Source of the DNA: Candidatus Nitrososphaera evergladensis SR1 | Lineage (GTDB): Archaea; Thermoproteota; Nitrososphaeria; Nitrososphaerales; Nitrososphaeraceae | Length of the DNA: 64,000 nt | Assembly: GCF_000730285.1 (NCBI RefSeq) | Contig: NZ_CP007174.1 | Coordinates: 2,480,001-2,544,000 of the forward strand | Reading direction: 5' to 3' | Shown: piece after piece, positions 15,567 through 23,728 of the stretch | How positions within the stretch are numbered: position 1 is the stretch's first letter | Layout of the letters: the number at the start of each line of letters is the position of its first letter | The notes under the pieces: generated by a model | The model's database searches: none | What the model was told of the DNA's origin: nothing | The model's input: only the letters and a program-made list of their open reading frames with translations | Position numbers and translations under genes: made by a program

Positions 15567-16089
15567 ATGGCTCTTGGAATTAACGATTTGAGGCCGACAA
15601 ATACAAAGATAATTTTGATTGGAACAACAATAGCATCTGCGGGAATTGGCTTCTCGCGCTCTTAGAAGCCTTGCTCCCGTTTATTGGGTGTTCCATAGAA
15701 TGCCTAAGCTACAACAATCTTATTATTCGAATCGCCAGAGTAATTTTCACTTTTTACCATCCAGCTTTTCATGGATTCTGTCAAGCTCCAAGGCGAGCAT
15801 CATAAGTGCAATCTTTATTCCTCTTTCACCACTGTTGGTATTCAAAATGTTGGTTACGCTATCTATAATTCTTGGATTTGTCATGTTATGCTATCCCCGC
15901 ATAAGGTTACTTGCATATCCAATTTACCGATTTTGGTTGCAGTATATTCTAGTGTTCGACTATTGGCTTACGGTGCGTCAGAAAGGCCAAGGTAGAAAGA
16001 AATCTCTAGTGAAATTAAATATTCGTTTATTGCATAATAATAGGCACATATGCTTGCAAAGGCCAGAGGCAAACGCCTTTACAGGATAA
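15567..16089 (+). pseudogene. possible decayed membrane-protein gene
   Basis: ATG 15567 opens a 32-residue frame (MALGINDLRPTNTKIILIG...) that enters a membrane-like helix and stops at 15663. Hydrophobic segments continue in the other two frames; the frame to 16089 has two more helices (IILGFVMLCYPRIRLLAYP and following). This pattern suggests one ancestral membrane protein gene with frameshifts, but it could be two chance frames. Confidence 0.3.
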
Positions 16090-16367
16090 TTCTCATCTTG
16101 GGAGCCATAATATTCATTATTGGTTTTGGACTACATCTAGTAAAAGTCGAGCTTACGCCACAAGAAACGGAGCAACTAAGGCATATGCTAACGTGCCCAA
16201 GCGGCCCGTGTACAGGGCCATTTTACAAGGCTCCATATGCAGAGGTAGGAGACTACATGATGTATGCAGGTATTGCAATAATGATTGTCGATGGGGTCTT
16301 GCTGAGTATTAGGATTGTAACTTTGAGTGGAAAGACGTCATCAACAACAACGGTTGCAGGAGACTAG
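16050..16367 (+). CDS. two-TM small membrane protein
   Basis: A 105-residue protein with membrane helices at about residues 12-31 and 68-91. They enclose a loop with two cysteines (LTCPSGPCTGP) that may form a disulfide outside the membrane. The N-terminus is basic (AKARGKRLYR), so it should stay inside. The function is unknown. Confidence 0.6.
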   Translation: MLAKARGKRLYRIILILGAIIFIIGFGLHLVKVELTPQETEQLRHMLTCPSGPCTGPFYKAPYAEVGDYMMYAGIAIMIVDGVLLSIRIVTLSGKTSSTTTVAGD

Positions 16368-16485
16368 CCTCCAAAAGCGAGAAACAGCATATGACGTAAA
16401 TGCTACTCGATCTTTACTTCTCATTAAGCCAGCTTCAGTTATCTCAAGTATATACGCCGACTTTTGCGGCGCACGGCTTTTTTTG

Positions 16486-16950
16486 TCAGGGCTCTCCTAC
16501 CGTAAAGTACGTCGAGACGACAGGAGAATATACTTCGGGATTCACGGTCCCACTCAGCACGAACGTCCTTGCTTCATATGTGCCTGCCTTTTCCGGGGTC
16601 CAGTTGAGCCCGACGCTAACCAAAGCGTCAGGGCGTATCAATCCAAACCGCCAGTTCAGAAACTCTGTCACGCCGTCAGAACCCCTCACCTCCATTATCG
16701 CGGCAAAGGTGCTTGTTTCGTTCAGGCGGCTCTGGACATCAGTAGACAGGATTATCCTGTCTCCGACTGCCAGAGTCGTGATGGCGGTGCTATCAGACTT
16801 GAGCACAGGTTTTGAAGCCGTCATGTCTGTGACATCGCCCGACGCTGCAGGGGCAAAAGGCAGCAAAAACATCAATAATGATGATGACGATAGAAGCGCT
16901 GCGGGAAGAATTGCTACCGCTGCCGTTATTGTTTGCCAGTGTCTGTGCAA
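16486..16950 (-). CDS. secreted beta-domain protein
   Basis: A 154-residue protein with a hydrophobic signal-like N-terminus (to about residue 38) and a beta-rich domain ending GLNWTPEKAGTYEARTFVLSGTVNPEVYSP. The W-T-P-x-x-A-G-x-Y motif is common in archaeal surface proteins with an immunoglobulin-like fold and also occurs at the C-terminus of the polysaccharide deacetylase at 23729-26524. It is probably exported and membrane-tethered; its partner is unknown. Confidence 0.7.
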   Translation of the reverse strand: MHRHWQTITAAVAILPAALLSSSSLLMFLLPFAPAASGDVTDMTASKPVLKSDSTAITTLAVGDRIILSTDVQSRLNETSTFAAIMEVRGSDGVTEFLNWRFGLIRPDALVSVGLNWTPEKAGTYEARTFVLSGTVNPEVYSPVVSTYFTVGEP

Positions 16951-17349
16951 CTAGTGCCTCGATATGACGGATAGATTTATCTTCTATGGAAAATAGTTCT
17001 ATATGTCAGAACGGTTAGAGCAATCTAAAGATTATGGCAGAGATGCGACTCGCCAAGGCTGTTCTGATTGACTGAAGCGTTGCGAGCGTGCGAGAATATT
17101 GCGGCGTATGCACACGACGACAACCATGATTTCGTACAACACGATTGATACCACCATACCATCGAATCCGACCTGCCTTCCACCACGCTCGTACCCATAC
17201 CGAGGTCCTCGCATTAGCCTGTAAAATTTGCATCACACAGTAATTTTTACATATTATCTATATCAGGATACTGATAAACTGTATCACTTTTGAAACAAGC
17301 AGGTTTTCTTGCCAAAAATGTTAAATGCAATGCGGATGGTATCTTTTCT
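16951..17349. other. gene-poor stretch before the 17350 gene
   Basis: About 400 bp. The only frame of note is the doubtful 60-residue one at 17032-17214 on the minus strand. AT-rich DNA before 17350 may hold the promoter of the following gene. Confidence 0.4.
17032..17214 (-). CDS. doubtful single-TM small protein
   Basis: A 60-residue frame with an Arg/Gly-rich start and one hydrophobic segment (MVVSIVLYEIMVVVVCI) followed by Arg-Arg. The layout could be a small membrane protein, but another frame overlaps on the same strand and nothing else supports it. Confidence 0.25.
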   Translation of the reverse strand: MRGPRYGYERGGRQVGFDGMVVSIVLYEIMVVVVCIRRNILARSQRFSQSEQPWRVASLP

Positions 17350-17877
17350 ATGTACGCAAGGTTATGCAACATAGAGATCCTTTCAAGCTATGTCAGCGAG
17401 GTCAGCGTGGGCGATCTGCTCACGGTGCAGGCGCTCGTGACAAACCCGCTTGACTGGCAGCACTTTTACGAAAAAATATCCACCATCAAAAAGGGCGACA
17501 GGACAGACTTTATGGTGGTGACGCAGGAAGGCGACCGCCTGCAGGGCATGGGGGACATTGTGGAGGTCGACAGGTGGAGCAACCGGAGCAAGTACGGGTT
17601 CAAGGTCAAGATAAACGTGAAAAAACAAAAATCGCTGACCGACAGGAGGACCAGAGTTCCAAGGAAAGCGCAGCCGGTTCCTCTTGCAAAGAAAAAGATA
17701 GAGATCACGACGCCGGCAGCGGCGTCCGCACCACAACAACAGGAGGCCGCCGTGGCGGCAGCAGCGGCGCCCTACGTCATCAAGGCAGAAGACATTGCGG
17801 CATTTAAGGACATGCTGAAAGGCTCGCTTGCAATGGACATGTCGGCGTCATCATCATCGTCTTCGTCTGTGGACTAG
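17350..17877 (+). CDS. hypothetical protein with basic linker and Ala/Gln/Ser-rich tail
   Basis: A 175-residue protein when started at ATG 17350; the frame is open further upstream, but that part is AT-rich and unlikely to be coding. The first 95 residues form a beta-rich domain (LLTVQALVTNPLDWQHFYEK, FMVVTQEGDRLQGMG). A basic segment (DRRTRVPRKAQPVPLAKKK) and a low-complexity Ala/Gln and poly-Ser tail follow. It may bind nucleic acid through the basic part. It converges with the tRNA methyltransferase gene. Confidence 0.6.
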   Translation: MYARLCNIEILSSYVSEVSVGDLLTVQALVTNPLDWQHFYEKISTIKKGDRTDFMVVTQEGDRLQGMGDIVEVDRWSNRSKYGFKVKINVKKQKSLTDRRTRVPRKAQPVPLAKKKIEITTPAAASAPQQQEAAVAAAAAPYVIKAEDIAAFKDMLKGSLAMDMSASSSSSSSVD

Positions 17878-17884
17878 ATCCCTT

Positions 17885-18709
17885 CTATTCTATCCCTTCT
17901 TCCCCTTCTTCTTCGGGCTCTTCAGAAGGGGCCTCTGCCTTTTTCTGCACCTTCCTTGCAAAGACCAAGTAGGTGGTGTGCCCTATCATGCGCATCGACG
18001 GCCTTGTCATGCCCTCGCGCGCCTCCATCGTGCGTATCAAGAGCTCTATCGACTCGATGTCGGCATAGCCGCTCTTTTTCAGCTCTGTAGCCGTCTTCTC
18101 TATCTGGTTCATGGTCGGGCAGATGGCGACAAACGCGCCGCTTCCCTTCAGCGCGTCGTGCACCTGATCAAGCACCGTCCAGGGGTCGCCAAGGTCGACG
18201 ATGGCGATGTCTGCCTCCCTCACGTCGACGCCTTCGTGCGGGTCGTGGTGGTTCAATGTCACATAGTCGGCCATGCCGGCCTTTTCCAGATTGCGCTTTG
18301 CTATCTCCATAAAGTCGGGATTGACGTCAAAACTGTAAATGTGGCCTTCCGGCTTGACGATGCTTGCAAAAAAAGTCGCCGCAGCTGCGCTCCCCGTGCC
18401 TATCTCCAGTATCTTGGAGCCGTTTTTCATGCCGGTGCGCGCGGCTATGAAGCCAAGGTCCTTTGGATAGACGATTTGCGTCCTGCGCTCTGACTTCATG
18501 ATAAAGTCGTGGGTCGTAGGCTCGATCAGAAAGACGACCTTTCCTTCCGTCGTCCTTATCACGGACCCGTACTCCATGCCTATCGTGGCGCCAACGTCAA
18601 TGATCCCGAGGTGCGTGTGGATTTTCTTGTCAGGCGTCACCTTCGTCAGCCACTTTTTGCGCGACGTGTGAAACAAGAGTACGTACGAGCCTTCCTGGAT
18701 CTTCAACAA
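17885..18709 (-). CDS. trmI: tRNA (adenine-58-N1)-methyltransferase TrmI
   Basis: A 274-residue protein of the TrmI/Gcd14 family, which methylates A57/A58 in the tRNA T-loop with S-adenosylmethionine. The N-terminal beta domain (about residues 1-75) is followed by a Rossmann methyltransferase with KILEIGTGSAAAATFFA as the SAM loop, YSFDVNPDF as motif II and AIVDLGDPW as the catalytic-site region. A Glu-rich tail of about 15 residues ends the protein. It acts on tRNA in the cytoplasm, probably as a tetramer. Confidence 0.92.
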   Translation of the reverse strand: MLKIQEGSYVLLFHTSRKKWLTKVTPDKKIHTHLGIIDVGATIGMEYGSVIRTTEGKVVFLIEPTTHDFIMKSERRTQIVYPKDLGFIAARTGMKNGSKILEIGTGSAAAATFFASIVKPEGHIYSFDVNPDFMEIAKRNLEKAGMADYVTLNHHDPHEGVDVREADIAIVDLGDPWTVLDQVHDALKGSGAFVAICPTMNQIEKTATELKKSGYADIESIELLIRTMEAREGMTRPSMRMIGHTTYLVFARKVQKKAEAPSEEPEEEGEEGIE

Positions 18710-18737
18710 GCAGGAAGCGATTGAGAGGTGATAAAAA

Positions 18738-19964
18738 TCAATCTTCGGGGCTCAAGCCGAGGCTCTTTGCAAAAAGTGTTAGCTCGTCCATTGTCATGTC
18801 ATAAGCCCTTATTGTCACGAACAAGTCCGTCCTGTCCGCCCCCTTGCCCCACAGCTTTGCTTCTGCATAACCCGGATCCAAGCCTTCGTTTGCAATCAGG
18901 ACCGCATACCTGCCCGCTATATCCGGCCCGCTTTCAACTCGCCGATCTTCAGCCGGCGCAACATTGACCATGTTCTTTGCCAGATCCGCAGGCGAGTCGC
19001 CAAGCGCAAGGTCAGGGCACAATGCTACTGGGCATACAGCTATCTCGGTCCTATGGTAGTTTGAACCCAAATAATAGTCTGCATAGAGAGCCTCAAAGGC
19101 TCTCAGGTCTCCGGTCACGCGCATACCCCATTGCACCTGTGCCGGCGTGATTGTGAGAAGGTGCTTGCCGTACGTGCCGGCGGCAGGGAAGGGGAGGGCA
19201 TAGCCGGCGTTCCGGCTCGCTGCATCAAGCATTTCCCTGTTTGACAGGGTCAGTTCATCCTGCGACAGCCTGCGGCCCTGTCCCGGCGAGCCGTTGGCAG
19301 ATATGTCGGGCTTTTTGGCGGTGATGTATCCGTCCTTGTCGACTGAAAGGTCAAGCGTGGCAAGTGCAAGCGGCCCTGCGCTGCTTGGGACAGACGGGCT
19401 GGTCATTCCCATCGATGCGGCTCCTGCAAACGCAAGGCCGTCCCACGGCCTGTACCTGTCGCTGTGGCACGGATCCTCTATTGCCCACCTGCCGTCGTTT
19501 CCAAAGTATTTTATCAAGCAGCCGCTGGAGATGGCTACCGCGCTGTACGCACGAAGCGACGAAACATCGTCCTTTTGCCCGCCAAGCCACGCAGGCAGCC
19601 TGACCAGGTTGTAATGAGAGTAAGGCTCCGTCCTTGCCCAGAACTTGCGGACTTGATCTGCAGTAGTAGCGCTGGCAATCTTTTCCCGCACAAAATTGTC
19701 CATGTCTGCGCTGAACGGATTCAGGATTACGACAGAGCTGTTTGGCGGGATGTCGCCCATTTTCAGGTTGCGGGCAGTCCACGTTTCCTGCCCAAGGCTG
19801 TAATTGTAGCGCTGCTCAAACGCCACCACCCTTTTTTCTTCGCCCCGCGAGAGCGCGCTTGTGGTGAGGGCCGGCACAACTGACAGCGACACGGCAATGA
19901 GCGCCAGCGAGGCTGCGACTGCGGCTACAGCATAGACTGCAAACCTAGCGCCGGCCATAACCAA
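18738..19964 (-). CDS. membrane-anchored Rieske-fold protein lacking cluster ligands
   Basis: A 408-residue protein with an N-terminal membrane helix (about residues 8-30) and a region at 138-215 that follows the Rieske pattern: SAVAISSGCLIKYF, then AIEDPCHSDRYRPWDG, then PLALATLDLSVDKDGYI. Compared with bc1-type Rieske proteins, the two box-1 ligands are Ala144 and Ser146, and the first box-2 Cys is Asp164. Only the ligand His167 remains. The two disulfide cysteines, Cys149 and Cys166, are kept. It should therefore fold like a Rieske protein but not hold a 2Fe-2S cluster. The remaining 190 residues are unassigned. It may be a structural or regulatory relative of an electron-transfer subunit. 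Confidence 0.65.
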   Translation of the reverse strand: MVMAGARFAVYAVAAVAASLALIAVSLSVVPALTTSALSRGEEKRVVAFEQRYNYSLGQETWTARNLKMGDIPPNSSVVILNPFSADMDNFVREKIASATTADQVRKFWARTEPYSHYNLVRLPAWLGGQKDDVSSLRAYSAVAISSGCLIKYFGNDGRWAIEDPCHSDRYRPWDGLAFAGAASMGMTSPSVPSSAGPLALATLDLSVDKDGYITAKKPDISANGSPGQGRRLSQDELTLSNREMLDAASRNAGYALPFPAAGTYGKHLLTITPAQVQWGMRVTGDLRAFEALYADYYLGSNYHRTEIAVCPVALCPDLALGDSPADLAKNMVNVAPAEDRRVESGPDIAGRYAVLIANEGLDPGYAEAKLWGKGADRTDLFVTIRAYDMTMDELTLFAKSLGLSPED

Positions 19965-20090
19965 TTCTGCACTAGAAAATATATCAGGTTTTGTCCGAAT
20001 GAAACATGTTTCTGTAATCTTGTTCTAGTCATGGATTGCACAACCTTAACTATCCCAGCAAGCCTTGCCTGTCCCAAGTCGCATATAGAT

Positions 20091-20324
20091 ATGTCATGCA
20101 GGGGCCTGTGCAAAAAACACCCGCACTACATCCCGGTGAAAAAGATCGAGTACGCCAAGGGGATGAAGGTATGCATCACGTGCGACCGCGCCATTTTCGT
20201 CAACATGGAGGAGACGAAATGCCCCTGCTGCAACAAGAACCTCCGCACCCGGCCGCAGTACCACGGCGACAAGGGCAGGCTGGCAAGGGAGGCAACCATG
20301 CACAGGCTTTTTACATCTTATTGA
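20091..20324 (+). CDS. small Cys-rich zinc-binding protein
   Basis: A 77-residue protein from ATG 20091 with CRGLCKKH, CITCDR and CPCCNKNLRTRPQ, enough Cys/His for one or two zinc sites. The last motif resembles zinc ribbons of small archaeal nucleic-acid-binding proteins. ATG 20031 would add 20 residues with one more Cys. The 3' end overlaps the convergent ArgRS gene by 14 nt. Confidence 0.65.
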   Translation: MSCRGLCKKHPHYIPVKKIEYAKGMKVCITCDRAIFVNMEETKCPCCNKNLRTRPQYHGDKGRLAREATMHRLFTSY

Positions 20325-22254
20325 GCGCCGTTATGCCAAGCATCGACAGCGCGTTTTTCAGCGCGATGCCAAGCGCCCTGACAAGGGCAAGCCGGGCAGC
20401 AAGCGTCCCTGCGTCCTGCGCCCTTAGCACCGGCACCTTTTCGTAAAATATGTTGAAGGTTGTGGCAAGGTTGTACGCATAGCGGGCAAGCGTCTTTGGA
20501 CTCAATGACTTGGCGGCGTCTTCAACTACAAGGTCCATCTTTGAAATTTCTTTTATCAGCTCTATCTCCGCCTCTCCTTTTAGCAGTGCATAATCGATTG
20601 CTGCTGTTGTTGTTTCTGTAGCGGCTGTGCCGGACTTTTCCAGTATGCGCTGCGAGCGCGCAAAAGCGTACTGCAGGTACGGGCCGGTGTCGCCTTCCAG
20701 GCTCATCGACTCGTTGATGTCAAACGTGATTATCTTGTCAAGGTCCTGTTTTATCATGTTGTAGCGTATGGCGGAAACCGCGATCTCCTCCGCGATCTGG
20801 CCGGCCTGCTCGTCTGAAAACTCGGGGTTGCGCGTCTTGACTTCTCCTATTGCCTTGCCGCGCAGGTGGTCAAGCACGAAATCCGCGCCGACGTAGATGC
20901 CCTTTCTTCCAGACATGTGCATGAACTGCCTGTCGCCGATGTCGATGCCAAGCGCCCTGGCGGTGTTGGCGCTCAGAGTCACAGCCTCGTAGCCTAGGTG
21001 CTGGTAGTCATGATGGTGCTTGCGCTCTGCATCGGTTCCTATTTTCCCGAGCACCTGCGATATGATGCGCTGGAGGCGCGCCTGCCGCGAATCGATTATT
21101 GTTATCACCCTGTCGCCTCCTTCAAAACTGCTTGCCGTGCCTTTGTCAAGCGTGGTCGCGTACAGGGTCGCGCCGTCCCACTGCTCTGCATATTTTTCAT
21201 AGTTGAACGGGTCCGGCACGAGCCCCAGCTTCCACGCCGCGTACGGGATGTCCTTTGCGATGTAGGTCGCAGTGCCGTCGCTTCTGACTACCACCTTGTC
21301 CTCCTCGCCTTCTGCCTCGATAACCCAGCAGCCCTTGTTCTTGCCTTCTTCTTCGAATCTTACCAAACCCTCCTTTTTCAAGAGCTCAAAGGCCTTGCTC
21401 CACATCTGCGAGTGCACTATCTGCGACTCAAAGTTCAAGATGTCATAGTGCACCTTCATGCGCCAGCACGTCTTTAGCTGCTCGTCAAGCACCCTCTTTG
21501 TTATCTCGGCGGCAAACCTTGCAATCTCTGACTTGCCTTCTTCTATTTCGCGCAGTACCAGCTTGCGCTTTTCTGCAAGCGTCGGGTCTTTCTCGTACAT
21601 CTGGTTTACCTTGACGTACACCTCGTCGCCAGAGTACTGGTCGAACTTGCGGCCGTCCGGCGGCTCGCGGGGAAAGCCTGCGTACAGGAATCCGATGACG
21701 ATGTCGGCTACCTGCAGGCCCGAGTCGTCGACATAATTTAGCACCGTCACCTTGTTGTTTGCCGCCTTCATTATGCGGTATAGCGTGTCGCCAAGTATCA
21801 CGTTGCGCATGTGGCCGACGTGCAGCGCCTTGTTCGGGTTGACGCTCGTATGCTCTATGACGACGCGCTCCAGCGCCCCATAGTCGACGTAGCCGTACCT
21901 GTCCGGGCTTTCCAGCGCGTAGCCAAGCGTGTCCTTTGCCACCACCGCGTAATTGAAGCGAAAGTTGACGTAGCCGGCGGGATGCGGCTCTACAGACTCG
22001 ATGAACGAAAACTGGCCTTGCTGCTTTTTTTCTGCAAGGTACGGCTTGATGCCCTTTTCGATGAGCTCCTGCGCTATCTTTGGCGGGGCCATCCTCAGCT
22101 GCTTGCTGAGCAGAAACGCGACGTTGCAGGTCAGGTCGCCAAACTCTTTTCTTGGGGGCTCTGATACGTCAAATGGAACTGGATTGTATCCTGCCTTTGC
22201 CATGCTTTCAAACACTGCATGATGCGTCTGGAGCTTGAATCTGCTAAACGTCAT
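20311..22254 (-). CDS. argS: arginyl-tRNA synthetase
   Basis: A 647-residue class I synthetase that charges tRNA-Arg. It begins with the N-terminal additional domain and contains the HIGH-type motif NPNKALHVGHMRN, the conserved MSGRKG loop in place of KMSKS and a C-terminal helical anticodon-binding domain. The frame continues upstream, but that extension would lie inside the preceding gene, so ATG 22254 is chosen. This ATG overlaps the phosphatase stop by 4 nt (ATGA), so the genes are translationally coupled. Confidence 0.95.
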   Translation of the reverse strand: MTFSRFKLQTHHAVFESMAKAGYNPVPFDVSEPPRKEFGDLTCNVAFLLSKQLRMAPPKIAQELIEKGIKPYLAEKKQQGQFSFIESVEPHPAGYVNFRFNYAVVAKDTLGYALESPDRYGYVDYGALERVVIEHTSVNPNKALHVGHMRNVILGDTLYRIMKAANNKVTVLNYVDDSGLQVADIVIGFLYAGFPREPPDGRKFDQYSGDEVYVKVNQMYEKDPTLAEKRKLVLREIEEGKSEIARFAAEITKRVLDEQLKTCWRMKVHYDILNFESQIVHSQMWSKAFELLKKEGLVRFEEEGKNKGCWVIEAEGEEDKVVVRSDGTATYIAKDIPYAAWKLGLVPDPFNYEKYAEQWDGATLYATTLDKGTASSFEGGDRVITIIDSRQARLQRIISQVLGKIGTDAERKHHHDYQHLGYEAVTLSANTARALGIDIGDRQFMHMSGRKGIYVGADFVLDHLRGKAIGEVKTRNPEFSDEQAGQIAEEIAVSAIRYNMIKQDLDKIITFDINESMSLEGDTGPYLQYAFARSQRILEKSGTAATETTTAAIDYALLKGEAEIELIKEISKMDLVVEDAAKSLSPKTLARYAYNLATTFNIFYEKVPVLRAQDAGTLAARLALVRALGIALKNALSMLGITALNKM

Positions 22255-22967
22255 TGCTGCGCCTTTACCCCCAAGTAGTTCTGCGCGACATAGTCGATTG
22301 CGTCTATCAGGCCCGTCCCTTCCCTTCCTGCGACAACGTGCTTTGCTTTTTCTTTTACATTGTCCTCTGCGTGCGCAAGCGCGATGCTGCAGCCGCAAAT
22401 GTCGTACATTGGTATGTCCGTCTCGCTGTCGCCTATCGCGACTGTTTCTTCCGGCTCGGCTTTTAATATTTTCAGCGCCTCTCTTAACCCGAGCGCCTTG
22501 TCGACTCCTTTTTCGTTGATGTGAAACGCGTACTTGCTGTCGTTTAAGTAAAGTTGCAGGCCGTGCTCGTCTAGGATTTTCTGCCCTTCCTTGATGTCAA
22601 ACGTGCGCAGCATCACGACCTCTGTCATGCGCGGAAAGACAGGCTTTTCCTGCACGCCGTCGAGGCTTTTTTTCAACAGTTCGTATCCTGCCATGCACCT
22701 TTCCCGGCTTGCCAGCAGCTTGTGCTCTTGCGGCGCCACGGTTATTGCGCCTCCGTTTTCTCCCACCGCGACCCTTGTCGTCCCGCCGAACACTGCAAGC
22801 ACGTACGCCTCTATCGACGACCTGCCTGTGACATAGATTACAGGGTAGCCAAGCTTGTCAAGGTAGCGCAGTTTCGACAACGCAGGCATGTGCACTGCCC
22901 CGCCCCCGTTCTCCGTCAGGGTGCCGTCGATGTCGACTGCAAAGACCTTGATGTTGTTGTCGGCCAA
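22251..22967 (-). CDS. phosphoglycolate phosphatase, archaeal HAD family
   Basis: A 238-residue HAD phosphatase with motif I DIDGTLTENGG, motif II VTGRS, a conserved Lys region and motif IV GDSETDIPMYD. The Cof/archaeal-PGP layout fits hydrolysis of 2-phosphoglycolate, a toxic side product of oxygen metabolism and DNA repair. A TTG at 22967 just before the core is the likely start; the longer open frame overlaps the divergent pyrophosphatase gene and is rejected. It is translationally coupled to argS. Confidence 0.85.
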   Translation of the reverse strand: MADNNIKVFAVDIDGTLTENGGGAVHMPALSKLRYLDKLGYPVIYVTGRSSIEAYVLAVFGGTTRVAVGENGGAITVAPQEHKLLASRERCMAGYELLKKSLDGVQEKPVFPRMTEVVMLRTFDIKEGQKILDEHGLQLYLNDSKYAFHINEKGVDKALGLREALKILKAEPEETVAIGDSETDIPMYDICGCSIALAHAEDNVKEKAKHVVAGREGTGLIDAIDYVAQNYLGVKAQQ

Positions 22968-23060
22968 ACGCGCTTTTACCGGCCTCTGAACGTTATAAGT
23001 GTAATGAGACGCGGCCAATAGGAATATATCTTGACCTTGGCCCGCTAGTCCCGATAAGAA

Positions 23061-23600
23061 TTGGCGCTTGTAGACACACTCAAGGCAGGCAAGAACCCGC
23101 CGGAAGAGATAAACGTCGTAATCGAGATCCCAAAGGGCAGCAACATCAAGTACGAGATAGACGACGAGACTGGCGCGCTCTTTGTTGACCGCAAGCTGTT
23201 CACCGCGATGTTTTACCCGTGCAACTATGGCTTTGTGCCGCAGACAGAGGAAAAGGACGGCGACCCTGTCGATGTACTGGTTTTGGGAAACGATCCCGTG
23301 GTGCCGTCGTCTGTCATCCGCGCAAACCCTGTCGGCGTGCTCATAACCGCTGACGAGGAAGGCGAGGACGCCAAGGTGGTGGCGGTGCCTGTCGCAAAGG
23401 TGGACCCGTCGTTTTCCGACGTCAAGGACATCCAGAACGTGCCCCAGCACATCCAGGACCAGATAAAGCACTTTTTTGAGCACTACAAGGAGCTTGAAAA
23501 AGGCAAGTACGTCAAGGTCAAGGGCTGGGAGAACAAGGAATCAGCCAAGAAAAAGATAACCGAAGCGATGGAACGGTACAAAAAGAAAGACGAAAAGTAA
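23061..23600 (+). CDS. ppa: inorganic pyrophosphatase, family I
   Basis: A 179-residue soluble pyrophosphatase that splits PPi to two phosphates and drives biosynthetic reactions forward. The family pattern is clear: VVIEIPKGSNIKYE, YPCNYGFVPQT and the metal-binding signature DGDPVDVLVLG. The start is TTG 23061. It is divergent from the phosphoglycolate phosphatase gene with about 90 bp between them, which should hold both promoters. Confidence 0.95.
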   Translation: MALVDTLKAGKNPPEEINVVIEIPKGSNIKYEIDDETGALFVDRKLFTAMFYPCNYGFVPQTEEKDGDPVDVLVLGNDPVVPSSVIRANPVGVLITADEEGEDAKVVAVPVAKVDPSFSDVKDIQNVPQHIQDQIKHFFEHYKELEKGKYVKVKGWENKESAKKKITEAMERYKKKDEK

Positions 23601-23728
23601 AATTTTGTGTGTATGTGGTATTCTGCGGCCGGCTTTAGTATTTTTTGGCCGGCCGCAGATTTCTGACCTATTCAGGGATATTTAGGGAGTATATACATTC
23701 TGCTATTTTTTGTCCCGTACCACCTCCC

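Noticed and set aside
22255-22398. N-terminal extension of the arginyl-tRNA synthetase
   Set aside because: The 48 extra residues are Arg-rich, lie inside the phosphatase gene, and the ATG at 22254 gives the normal family start and a 4-nt coupling overlap.
22968-23483. Upstream extension of the phosphoglycolate phosphatase frame
   Set aside because: It runs antisense through the pyrophosphatase gene and is His/Val/Leu-rich shadow sequence; the HAD core begins right after TTG 22967.
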